From assembly GCA_035041965.1 (NCBI GenBank), contig JAPYMA010000237.1:1-64000 (forward strand): 64,000 nucleotides of DNA, in the 5' to 3' direction. Below the pieces are notes generated by a model that worked only from the letters and a program-made list of their open reading frames with translations, ran no database searches and had not been told where the DNA came from. Origin of the DNA: Anisakis pegreffii (Eukaryota > Nematoda > Chromadorea > Rhabditida > Anisakidae). This document shows, piece after piece, positions 46,318 through 57,850 of this stretch (position 1 is its first letter; every line of letters starts with the position of its first letter). A program made the position numbers and the translations under genes.

Positions 46318-46911
46318 ATGATTATGCTTATTTTTATTGGATTAATTTCAATAAATATTGCTTTGATGAGATCAAATGGATTATTTTATCAAATGCATTG
46401 CCAAGTTGGTACTAGTATTTGCGAAATCCCAAATGTTTTCCAGTCTCGAGATTCATTTGCGATGCCACGATCGTAAAACGACCCTAAACGGAAGACAAAG
46501 CAGTGGTGATGATTAAAGTCGAAGTAACAATATGAACATTCAGAAATTTTTGCTCAATGCATTCTGAAAAATGAGATCGATGTGGTGATGCGATGTAATG
46601 ATTTATCCATTCATTGCTGCATGGATGCTGGATAACGAATATTAGTGAATATGAGTGAACTGGAAACCATTAATACGAAATTCAGGATGAGCATGCTGCC
46701 AACATTATACGAAATGCTGGTTCTTACAAAATCCTGAAGTTTTGGAATTTTTCAGGACAAAAATCTCAGGATTATTAGGACTGAAAAATCGAGTTCCCAG
46801 GATCTCTAGCGGTTACTGCGATTGGACAGGATAATAAGGACTGGTCGAATTATTTTGCTGAATTCAATTGGAAATGCATTGAACAAGAATTTTTACAACA
46901 CTTGCATCAGT

Positions 46912-49900
46912 TTTGAGGTATACCCAAGAAGGAGCATATGAGGAGTCCCCTCTAGGCTCTCCAACCTCCAAGCGGTTCCCATCCGCTTGGAAGATTAAGA
47001 GTTATGCCTATTACGCTTCCTTTTCCTCCTGCTTATCATCCCCGAAAAAATAAACATCCTGATAATGAGCAGGGGCGTGCATGAGTTATTACGATGATCA
47101 TATTGCATTCGTTCGATTTGAACGGAATTGTTTATTGGTCCTTAATTGGATAAGTGATTATGATCATAATGGTTCAGTACCAACAATCTTACAGTTGTAA
47201 CATTCCAATATTTACGACAGGAGTTGATATATTTCAAGATCTTCATTAGCGATTGTAACATTTTAATAATGAACGATCAGGATTAAGAGTGCAAGAATTT
47301 GAATATAGTTGATAGAAGACGTTAGTGAAGGTGCAGATGATGTTGCGGAGTGTTGAGATGATTGCGTGGTGCGTGAACGTGTTTCGGAGTTCTGCGTGGT
47401 ACTCGACGGAGCTTTGGGTTGCTCTGTGATGCCTGACGGTGCTACGGGTTTCTGCGTGGTGCTTGGTGGTGCTACGTGTTTCTGCGTGGTGCTTGACGGT
47501 GCTACGGTTTCGTGCGTGGTCGCCGCTGAATTTATTCTATTCTCAACAGTGTTAACATTTTCAGTTGTTTGTGCTCCATAATACATTCAACTTACTTGAA
47601 TCGGGGTCCAGGTGGAAATCAGATCATGAAATCAAAAACTTATGATCGCTGACTAAAGATGGATGGAGGAAGCAGTTGGTCAAAGCTGATCGTCATAAAA
47701 TCGACATTGATAGTCAATGATAGTTTTGAAATTTCGATTCGATTAATAAATTGATCAATCAAAAAAATAAAAAAGTTGCAGAAAATATCATACCGCCGTC
47801 AATAGAAACCATGAAAATAGATTCTTGTCCAGCCATCGGACAAGATAACCACGGCTTCGAAGCTTTCAACGCTGCGTCAATTCCTGCCGCATCACTGCAA
47901 TATGTCTATTGTGAGCGATGTACTGGTAGAAACAAAAATTTCGATATTCCTTGATATTGATAGAACTAGAGCTTGTAGAGTTTGTATTATAATTCAATAT
48001 CATTGCATTGATATATTAAAAACATTGTCTATTCTTTACTTATTACAGATGAGTAAGCGAATAACAACGTTTATAATATACTTTTATAAGTGAGTAGAGA
48101 ATAACAACTATCATTGTTTTAATCAAAATTTCTGAAGAATTTGCAATGAAATGGAAACATGACGTTTCAAAATGAGCATACCTGTACGATGTGAATATAA
48201 TGAATTTTATCTTTCCATTTTCCTCAATATGACTCTTGCTGTTTTTATTGCAATAGACCGATGAGATCAGTTTCGAGATACTAAAAATATGTAAAATTCT
48301 TTGAAGAAGTCCTATTCCACGATCAAACTCTATATATTTGACCTTTCTACAGATTAAGACCAAAACTATTGTAGCAGTAAAAATACATGCAGGTTCGATT
48401 CCAGAGATACCGATGAATTTAAAGTTATTTGGTTACGATGTAAATTTACTGAGTTCCATTATCAGCCACTGCGCCCTCACAAGATGTAATGGAACCGAAC
48501 GGTCATTAACTCCGATCTATAGTCATTCTCCTACCGAGAAGATTGATCTAATGAAAATTCATCACTTACTCAGGCGGTGACATTGGCGATTCAGCTGTAT
48601 TGAAAATTGTATTCGAGCTCAAATGTGCTTGGATCCTATTCCAATTTTCTCGTTTAATAACAAAACCATCCAAGGAATCCAGATATTCATCATTCAGTCC
48701 AGTATCAATTGCAGTCACAAATACTTCTCCAGATCCATCCAATTTCCAATGTTCAGTTATGTTTCTTATCGCCCATATCTGTGATTCATCAAAATTAATG
48801 TATACGTATGATGTCGATCTAAAGTTATGGCTGCTGATAAACTGATAGCGTGAACACTTGAAACGTCCACCCAGCTAAGCCTATTGATCATTGATCATCA
48901 GGCAAGCCATCCGGAGTGACCGAATTAAAGCCTCAATATAAACTTAAATTAGGTTTATTTTGACTAATAATAAGATTAGATGGGTTCAGTTCAGCTTATA
49001 TACCGACTCTACAAACCATTTAATTTCAATTGTTTTGTGGCATACCAACCTCTTGCTGGGTATCTTTCACCTTGTTGGATGCGTCAACAAGAAATGCGAA
49101 ATATCCGCGGCAAGGTGGAGTTGTAGTGGGTTTTGGCTCGTACATATCCGAATTTATTTTCTCGGTCAATTGTTGTATCTCGTTCTTGTTAAAGTCATTC
49201 ATTTGCATGAAGAGACCAGACGATGGATAGGAAAGTTGACTGAGGTTTGCAGAGCCTGAAGGTTTGACAGTGCTGAATCGCTCTCAATTATGTACGCAAT
49301 TGGTGTGGTTCATTGTGTTGCAAGCGATAACAACAGTGCTTTATCGCATCATATAACATTCAAGGATTTTTTTGATGTTGGAGGTGCATCACTTTACATA
49401 CACTTACATCTCGAAATGCTCATAATATAAATGATTAAAGTCACTACGATCGCAATGCTATCTCATTTATGTGATATTCACTCATGGATGCAAATTTCAG
49501 TAGGAAATTAATAATGTTGGCTTCGGTGCTGAAAACTTGCGAAGATTGGAGATTCAATGTAAGTTATCGGATAAAGTTTTTCGGATAGAGATTAAAGTTT
49601 CCGGTTATTGGAGTTTTGAGCACAGCAAAGTTTTGAGCCATTAAATAAGCTTACTTGGAATGACTGCCTGCATTGCTGAATGTTCCAGAGTTGGGGTTTT
49701 GTTGACTATGTAGGGGGGTACATACCGGTATGATAGTGATTATTGATAGCGCGAGTGCTGCTGAAGGTATTATCGCGGTTCTACGATTCCATCCTGAAGT
49801 GATAACTTACTTGCACTGATGTATTATTAGTAACAATAATAATATCATTATTGTTATCAATAACAATATTAAGGATAAAGGATAAGGATAAATGAACTGA

Positions 49901-51065
49901 TATATTATTATTATCAATGTTATTATTAGCTATCATTATGAATATTAATACTGTTATAAATATTCACCAATATGTTGACGTAGTTGGCTCATTTTGCGCG
50001 GATCCTCTTGCTGTGGATCACTTTGAGATAGTTAGATTCTGGGTGAAATTTTCTGCGTTCTGAAAGTTTGCGAGAGGACGACAGATGTCGAAGGTCAAGA
50101 CTCGTGGAACACCGAAGTTATTCGTTCGTAATCGTACGATTTATTCGACGATTCGATCTGAAGCCAAAGGTGATCACAAAACGGACGAAATGTTGATTAT
50201 TGTTGACTATCTCGAGCAATCAATGATTGCTCGAGATAATCAACAGTCGAGACTGAATTACGAGTGATTTCGTATAGAATACGAACGGCAGATATCAACG
50301 GATTAAGAATCACTGTGACAAACACGATATTATCATTGACAATTGCTGACTCACAACTGACGTTTATATGGCAAAATGTTTGATATAAACTTTATGAATT
50401 TACGAATTTAAAATGAAATCGGTGAATCAAAATATGCTTTAGATATCAATAAGACTACACGCGTTTATGAACACACATTCAATTAAACTCATATAGACGT
50501 AAGCAACAGTACTCACTGATTAAAAAGCGTGGTTGCAAGCGGTCGTTATCAGTCCTGATTAGACGCAATTTCATGACTAATTAAACTGGAATGACTGAAT
50601 GATCGTTTATGGTGATAAAATCGCTTTATTGGATACCATCATGACTGACAATAGCAACACCAATGGGAGGAGATATCAACAGAGTGATAGTAGCGATAAG
50701 AATATGAGTCAATCGTTATCATTACAGATTGTGAACGAAGAAGGGAATCGAGCAAACTCTTCAGATCAAGTTCCAACACAATTTGGCTTTTTCCAGTGAC
50801 GCGAATTCAGAATTGTTTTATCTGTCTATGTGAATATTATTGATGGTACGGCATTGGCGTGTAAATCAAATCATCAGTTTTTACAGCAAATAAAAGAGTG
50901 CAAAAAAATTAATTAACACACACAGCAATACGAGAAGCCGTCTCCAAATTAGAATGGAAAGATCGAAAGCTTAGATCCGACCTAAGCACACAAGCATTGG
51001 TTTCATTGATATAGCCATTAAAGGTCTGGGGAAGGGATACTTTCAGGAGGATTCAACGGATATTT
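46912..51065. repeat. left copy of a segmental duplication
   Basis: 46912-47262 matches 54058-54424 (CCCAAGAAGGAGCAT..., GGAACGAATTG-type flank, CATCCTGATAATGAGCAGGGG). 47263-49773 matches parts of 54425-62373 (VWA gene). 49430-51065 matches 62085-63755, the upstream region. The left copy is shorter because several VWA units are missing. Confidence 0.85.
47263..49773 (-). pseudogene. decaying copy of the VWA/stalk/GPI gene
   Basis: Exons on the minus strand: 49655-49773 (former signal-peptide exon), 49050-49255, 48570-48778, 48182-48280, 47794-47894, then a stalk/tail ORF 47263-47586. They encode one VWA-like unit (CRGYFAFLVDASNK; HWKLDGSGEVFVTA; IKFIIFTSY; QESIFMVSIDGG), then Thr/Ser/Pro repeats and SSINYIQILALLILIVHY. 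Signs of decay: the start codon seen as ATG in the right copy is ATA here. The exon is 119 nt versus 118, which shifts the frame. The first two VWA units and the exon before the stalk are absent. The internal exons still have correct phases and intact splice sites, so loss may be recent. Confidence 0.7.
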
Positions 51066-51447
51066 CCCTGTTCCTATTCCCTCGTTCAAGCTCGTTATGA
51101 TTTCAGATTTTGAATGGAGAGGGTGATTGGGCCAAATTCCCCAAATAAATTTCCTTTCGAAAACACAAATTCTATTTTACTGGTGAATTGGTAAATTTCT
51201 TTGCGATTGAATTAGTTGATTTGCATGTATACATCCCATGACGGCACGGACAATTGACGCGGGTTTGAAGAAATTGAAATTTAAAAAAAATATCTCCAAT
51301 CAATTTTTGAACTAATATTAAATCATCTCCGTTTTGAACGTCCAACTTCAAATGTGCCAATTTTGAACGCAGCTCCCATCGTTGGCTGTAAGGTTTGTAT
51401 GAAATTACTTGAGTAAAGATGAACTTGATTGTTTGATTGATTCACAG
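49830..51447. other. upstream region of left VWA copy, no supported gene
   Basis: Duplicated at 62440-63755. Includes AAT/TTATT microsatellite (49830-49960). 50192-50247 is a short foldback, TATCTCGAGCAATCA / TGATTGCTCGAGATA, present here but halved in the right copy (near 62840). ORFs here are not conserved between the copies. Confidence 0.5.
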
Positions 51448-51627
51448 TTGTGGGCGCTAACGGACATAACTGAGTGCTGGAAGTTGGATGCATCTGGAGA
51501 ATTATTTGTGAGTGCAGCCGATACTGAACTGATTGCGGAGGATATGAATAGTTTGGAGGGTTTTGCTACGAAACGAGAGGAGTGGAATAAGATTTTGGGA
51601 TTAAGTTTTTCTAATAGTATTAATTAA
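51448..51627 (+). pseudogene. orphan VWA exon on the opposite strand
   Basis: After a TTCACAG acceptor the sequence reads LWALTDITECWKLDASGELF...GFATKREEWNKILG-stop, homologous to the 209-nt VWA exon of the cluster (IWAIRNITEHWKLDGSGEVF...AKREEWDRI). All other cluster exons are on the minus strand. No neighbouring VWA exon was found and the frame stops before the usual donor, so it is a relic or transposed fragment. Confidence 0.65.
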
Positions 51628-52129
51628 GAATTTTAAAAAATTGATTTTAGGTTGTTTAGATTTTTTAATCGGTTTCTTTAATAAGTTTTTCTAAATTAGA
51701 TTCTACCACATTTGAGCATGGCTACATTTTTTAATGGGGCTGATTGGCAAATAACACAGAGTGAGTAAGTGAGGAATTTTTATTAGATTCAATCTTTTTT
51801 GCTGAGAGAATGACGATGCTTTTGATACTGGTAAAGTGATGTGCGATGTGCGAAATGTAATAAAGCGATTTTATTATGTCAAATGATCATTCCAGTTGTA
51901 TTAGTCATGAATACACATATGATCAGGCCTGATAAGGACAACTCGTTATCAAACTTTTGATCAGTGAACATTTTTGGTTTGATGTGCAAAATTTCAATGC
52001 AATATGTGTTCAGATCATTTGTAATTGATTAAATTGGTGTGTCTAGATAACTTTCAACTTCAGCACGAAAAATCGTGCAATCATACATCAGTATTTTTTG
52101 GCTCGATAGTGAATTTGCAATTTCAGCAT

Positions 52130-52340
52130 TTCAGAAGCAATAAGTCTGACATAGTGTTCGTCGAGGAACGGGGTCCCCGTCCGGGATCCTGACGGAATCG
52201 CGGGGCGTGCATTCCCCTTCACAATTTGCTCCCCGACTTTTTTGTGTGAACCCCCGTCCAACTTAATCACCGCGGGGACTCCCCGCGCAATTTGCTCATC
52301 GACCTTTTCTCGGGAACCTCCCGTCCAGGTTCAGTCTCCG
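52130..52340. other. GC-rich island with GGGATCC/CCCGCGG motifs
   Basis: An unusually GC-rich stretch with repeated TCCCCG, CGGGGACTCCCCGCGC and AATTTGCTC motifs, resembling the CGGGATCCCG-type terminus at 59550-59625. Possibly part of a hAT-type DNA transposon that also supplies the BED exon at 52862. Confidence 0.4.
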
Positions 52341-52861
52341 TTGGGAAGGACGTGGAGCTCGTCACACTTTCACGAACCTTCGCGAACAATCAACTGGAAG
52401 TAGCGAAATGCTGCTGCAGCAGTTCCAATATTGCCTTGTTGTTTGTTTTGAAATGTGACTGTAAAGTGTTTGGCAATTCGTCCACATGAACTCGTTGGTG
52501 TCTCTTGTTCGATTGTTCAGTGATGTGGTTCCGTAATATTTCTTTGCTAGTGAGCTGTTCTGTTTGGTGGCTTATGGTGTTCAGCTGTTTGAGCCAAAAG
52601 CGCGTTTTGTTGTGATTGTCATATATTAGAACAGCAACGTACGGAGCTGTTTCAATTTATTTTCTTTTTGTCCTGATTACCACGACCACGACGTGAACTT
52701 ATACAAAATGTGTTTTCTATTGATGGAGTTCTGAGTATTGTTCTCCTGCCTTTCGAGAATCTGCAATGTTCTTACCGAAGTAGGATTGTCCACTGATATA
52801 TTACATTGCTTTGCATATTAGAGCGCAGTGAATGTTCTCACCTCTCTTTTTCTCTTTTTAG

Positions 52862-53088
52862 GCTTGTATGGAGCAGTCGACGTCGTTTGGCACTATTCTA
52901 AAATACCAATTGGTGAGGGCGAAGAAACATCAAAACGAATTTCCAGTTTATGCAACGCGCAATTATCGTTCAAGGATTTGTCGACGAAAGGATTGCTCGA
53001 CCACCTCAGGATGAATCACCCTGAGACAAAAGACGAAATACCAGGAAAAAAGGGGCGAAGGGTGAAAGTCTTCGACAAAAGTAAATAA
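52862..53088 (+). pseudogene. BED-type zinc-finger exon, hAT transposase-like
   Basis: After a TTTTTAG acceptor (ending 52861) the frame reads GAVDVVWHYSKIP...RISSLCNAQLSF + STKGLLDHLRMNHPE and stops at 53088. The VW-Y aromatic start, a Cys, and a final HLRMNH follow the BED-finger pattern (CxxC...HxxxxH) found at the N-terminus of hAT transposases. The first Cys of the CxxC pair is Ser (SSLC), so metal binding is probably lost. No transposase catalytic region follows. Confidence 0.55.
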
Positions 53089-53091
53089 ACC

Positions 53092-54057
53092 ATTTAAGTT
53101 AAATGAACATTTCTAGGTAATAGGTAATATGAAAGATCAACATTATGCATAGGCGGTATCCGCATGGGAAGTAATTCGAACGCTATCAGTAAAACATTCC
53201 ATGCAGATCAGAGGGCTATGGATCGACGGGTTACGAATGATAAATACAGTCATCTTTGCTGTTTGCCCTCTATCATTGATGAATAGCTTAGGAAATAGGC
53301 GCAAGACGGACGAATGACATTATCAACGAATGACACGATTTGTTTGAATATGAATGACAGCTCGATGAACTTTTACGTAACTTTTAATTGAATATTCAAC
53401 TGATTATTATGCTCTTCATTGGGTTATGTCACGCTCATCTGGATGCATTTCTGAGTAGACTAACAGACATAATCACATTTTCTAATAGGAGCTTTGTACT
53501 TGATGGAAATGTCCTGAGAGTTGATTGAGGCGCGAGAATCGAGTTTATTGGAATGGGGAGTGGCGTGCGGGTTTCGTTTCTATCTCTCATCATGCTTAGC
53601 AACGAGATGGGAATAGCTTCCAAATTCAGGGTTCGAGGGGGGTTTCGAACCAACTGGAATATAAAAGGGGCGATAGGTGCTCTTCAACACAAGGGCTTGG
53701 AAGACTTCAATTCAGTGAAATATGTTATGCAGTCGTTCACGTAATTGTGTACAAAATGATATCTTTAAATAATTATCTCAGCTTAAAAAATGAAAACAAC
53801 TTTTTGAAGCATTGAAGCAAAACTTGAAATTATTTTCCTTGCTGAAGTAATCAATTTTGGTTTTAATTGCCTGTAATGTTGTGTAAGAGAGATGTTTGTT
53901 GATTTGGGTAGTATTTGTTTGAATATGAATGATTAAATGATACAAATGGAAAATAGATATAGACTTGCAACGTACTGAACGTCATAATTCAACAACAAAT
54001 TTGGAAATAATTATCAGATCAAATATAATGAAATTAGTAGAGGCAATTGATATAATT
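53092..54057. other. no supported gene; part shared with 59720-59930
   Basis: 53252-53492 (CTTGCCCTCTATCATTGATG..., AGCTCGATGAACTTTTACG..., ATAATCACATTTTCTAATA) is repeated at about 59720-59925 next to a hAT-like terminus, so it is probably transposon-derived. No coding exon recognised. Confidence 0.5.
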
Positions 54058-54424
54058 ATTACATCAGTTTTGACCCATACCCAAGAAGGAGCATGTGAGG
54101 AGTCCCCTCTAGGCTCCTCAACCTCCAATGATTTCCATCCGCTTGGAACATTAAGAGTTATGCCTATTACTCTCGTTTTTCTTATACCTAATCACCCCCC
54201 CCTCCCCAAAAAATGAACATCCTGATAATGAGCAGGGGCCTGCATGAGTTATTAATATACCATATTGCATTCGTTCGATTTGAACGGAATTGTTTATTGG
54301 TCCTTAATTGGATAAGTGATTATGATCATAATGGTTTAGTACCAACAATCTTACAGTTGTAACGTTCCAATATTTACGACAGGAGTTGATATATTTCAAG
54401 ATCTTCATTAGTGATTGTAACATT

Positions 54425-57400
54425 TTAAAAATGAGTGATCAGGATTAAGAATGCGAGAATTTGAATATAGTTAATAGAAGACGTTAGTGAAGGTGCAGAT
54501 GATGTTGTGGAGTGTTGAGATGATTGCCTGGTGCTCGAATCCGATTCGGATTCCTGCGTGGTGCTAGACGGAGCTTTAGGTTCCTGCGTGGTGTCCGATG
54601 GAACTTTGTGTTCCTGCGTGGTGCTTGATGGAACTTTGTGTTCCTGCGTGGTGCTTGATGGAACTTTGTGTTCCTGCGTGGTGCTTGATGGAACTTTGTG
54701 TTCCTGCGTGGTGCTTGATGGAACTTTGTGTTCCTGCGTGGTGCTAGACGAAGCTTTAGGTTCCTGCGTGGTGCTTGACGGCACTACGGGTTTCTGCGTG
54801 GTGCTTGACGGCACTACGGGTTTCTGCGTGGTGCTTGACGGCACTACGGGTTTCTGCGTGGTCGACGCTGAATTTATTCTAATCTTAACAGCGCTAACAT
54901 TTTCAATTCTTTTTGTTCCACAATAAGTTTTCAAGTATATACACTTAAGCAGCTGAATGTTGGAAATTCAACTTACTTATCGGAACTTTGGGGATGGTTA
55001 TAGGTACTGGTGTAGTGGGCCTTGGACTTGGGAGTACACAACCTGCCGGTAAGCTTCCATCCGGTAATCTCTGACAATCACACATATTCAGAATTATTTC
55101 CTTGGTTAATTGTTGCATCTCATTCTGACTAAAATCGGTCATTTGCATGAAGAGATCCGATGTTGGATACGAAAGTTGTTTGAGGTGTGTAGATCCTGAA
55201 AGTGGAACGGTTTTGTATCGTTCAATCCGAATGGATCTTATATAAGCAATCAGTACGGTTCATTGTGTTGTGAGAAGTAATATAAAGGCCCGATTGCATA
55301 TTATAACATCAAAGGATCGAATTAAATATATGAACAACTTGGGCCACAAAATCGACATTGTTGAACGCTAGTAACCCTACGACGGTGGTCTGTATACAGA
55401 AATGAATCGGGGTGCAAGTAGAAATCAGATCACAAAATCAAAAGTTCCAGATCACTGACTAAACATGGATGGAGGAAGCAGTTAATTAAAGGATAGTCTT
55501 GAAGGTTCGAGTGATTAATAAATTAATCAGTTAAAAAAGAAATTAAAAAATTGCAGAAAATTTCAGACCGCCGTCAATCGAAACCATGAAAATAGATTCT
55601 TGTTCAGCCATCGGACAAGGTAACCACGGCTTTGAAGCTTTCAACGCTGCGTCAATTCCTGCCGCATCACTGCAATAAGTCTATTATGGGCGATGTACTG
55701 GTCGGAACAGAAACTTTGACATTCCTGGATAATGAAGTGCTGATAGAGCTTGCATTATAATTCAATATCAGTGCATTGATATATTGTAAACATTGTTGTC
55801 CTCTACTTATTACAAATGTGTAGTTTATAGAATGTTTTCTAAAGTAACTAAAGAATAACAACTGTCATTGTTTTAATCAAAATTCCCGAAGAATTTGCAA
55901 AGAAATGGAAAACTGACGTTTCAAAATGAGCATACCTGTACGATGTGAATATAATGAATTTTATCTTTCCATGTTCTCCAATATGACTGGCACTACTTAT
56001 GTTGCAATAGACCGATGAGATCAGTTTCGAGATACTAAAAATATGGAAAATTCTTTGAAGAAGTCCTATTCTACGACCAAACTCCAAATATTTGACCTTT
56101 CTACAGATTAAGACCAAAACTATTGTAGCAGTAAAAATACATGCAGGTTCGATTCCAGAGATACCGATGAATTTAAAGTTATTTGGTTACGATGTAAATT
56201 TACGGAGTTCCATTATCAGCCACTGTACCTTCACAAGATGTAATGGAACCGAACGGTCATTAACTCTGATCTATAGTCATTCTCCTCCCGAGAAGATTGA
56301 TCTAATGAAAATTCATCACTTACTTAGTCGGTGACATTGGCGATTCAGCTGTATTGAAAATTGTATTCGAGCTCAAATGTGCTTGGATCCTATCCCAATC
56401 TCCTCGTTTGGTAACAAACCCGTCCAAGTGATCCAGATCCTCATCAATCAGTCCAGTATCAGCTGCAGTCACAAATACTTCTCCAGATCCATCCAAATTC
56501 CAATGTTCAGTTATGTACGATAGCGCCCATATCTGTGATTCATCAAAGTTAACGTATGCGCTTTAGTGACGACCCAGTGTTAACGTTGCTGATAAGCTGA
56601 TAGGAGTGAGCACATGAAAGGCCTGTTGAATCAAGTAAGTCCGTTGCATCATAAGTCGAATTACCCGGGCTGAACACTCAATGACCTAATATAATTCAGC
56701 TATTTTTAACTGACACTGAGGATTGACGAGCTCATCTGAAGCCTAGGTTTACGACAGAATGACGTAGAAATGATAAATAAGATAGAGTTTTACGTGAGAA
56801 TAGTCGTAATGCACCAACCTCCTGTTGGAAATGTGTAGCCTTGTTGGACGCATCTACGAGGAATGCGAAATATCCATGACAGGGTGGAGGTCCTGATGGG
56901 ATAGTTGGTGCTGCAAATCGAGAAGTAATCTGCTAAAAATTTCGCTCAAAATTCAAATTTGATTTGAAATGAAATCAGTTGATTATCCTCTTCAATACAT
57001 CTTTGGATGAATAAATTCACGCAGCTGATTGAGGTAAAATTTAGCTCACTTTCTGTCGAAGTTGTTGCGACGCTGGTTTCAGGTGTTGGTGTAGTGGGTT
57101 CTGACTGGCACATATTCGAATTCGTTTTGTCAGTCAATTTTTGTATCTCATTCTGATTAAAGTCTGTCATTTGCATGAAGAGATCGGATGTCGGGAGTGA
57201 GAGATTACTGAGTTTTGCGGAGCCTAAAAGTTGGGCAATTTTGGTCACTGTTACCGATAAGCTCGGGTGGGAGCTCAACGACAACAGCAATATATCCATC
57301 ATTTTTTGTTCACTTGTACTCATCATATGAATGATCTCTTCCCGTATCATTGATCAGCAGCAATACAATTCCATTATCAATGCATAACCATCAAAATAAC

Positions 57401-57505
57401 CCACCACCGTCAATAGAAATCATGAAAATGGATTCTTGTGCAGCTATCGGACAAGATAACCACGGCTGTGAAGCTTCTAACGCTGCGTCAATTCCTGCTG
57501 CATTG
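54425..57505 (-). CDS. distal VWA unit, Ser/Thr/Pro stalk and GPI-type tail
   Basis: Exons leftwards: 57405-57505 (rest of VWA unit 3), 57050-57223, 56819-56910 (CHGYFAFLVDASNK, start of unit 4), 56324-56532, 55936-56034, 55569-55669, 54977-55195, then stalk/tail ORF 54425-54934. Phases agree from 57505 to 54977. The stalk has STTQKPVVPS x3 and STTQEHKVPS x5 type decapeptides, then SSINYIQILAFLILITHF, a short hydrophobic C-terminus after Ser-rich sequence, as in GPI-anchored proteins. The junction from 54977 into the stalk was not phase-compatible in any way I could find. The link to the upstream exon set is broken by loss of two exons, so this may be the 3' half of one gene, a separate gene without a visible start, or partly dead. 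Confidence 0.6.
54530..54870 (-). repeat. 30-bp coding minisatellite in the stalk
   Basis: A 30-bp unit (GTGCTTGATGGAACTTTG + TGTTCCTGCGTG on the plus strand) repeats about ten times with three variants, each encoding a decapeptide of the form STTQ(E/K)xxxPS. The left duplicate at 47370-47520 has only about five units. Confidence 0.9.
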
Positions 57506-57850
57506 CTGCAATATGTCAATTCTCAATGAACATGCTGGAACAACACAAAATTTGCATTCTTTTATATTGATGTGTTCATAGAGCTTGTGTTGAATTTCAA
57601 TATCAGTGTATTACTGTATCACCAACGTTGTTATAATTTTAATTGCTATCAAATCCACAAAGCATTCGCAACAAAACTGAAAAAAAAGGTACACATATGC
57701 TGACGATCCGCACTCAGCGCTGCTGATAGACTGATAACGTGAGCACTATATAGATTCATCCAATGAAGTCTCTTGATCACTGATTATGTGGTGAACCGAC
57801 TCAACAACGCAATAAAATTTCAAATTACAAGTGCTTTATGGCATACCAAC

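Noticed and set aside
57241..57350. Alternative start with a hydrophobic leader (MMDILLLSLSSHPSLSV) for the distal VWA gene
   Set aside because: It is intron sequence read through the CAACTTTTAG acceptor at exon 57050-57223. Equivalent positions in the paralogous units are introns.
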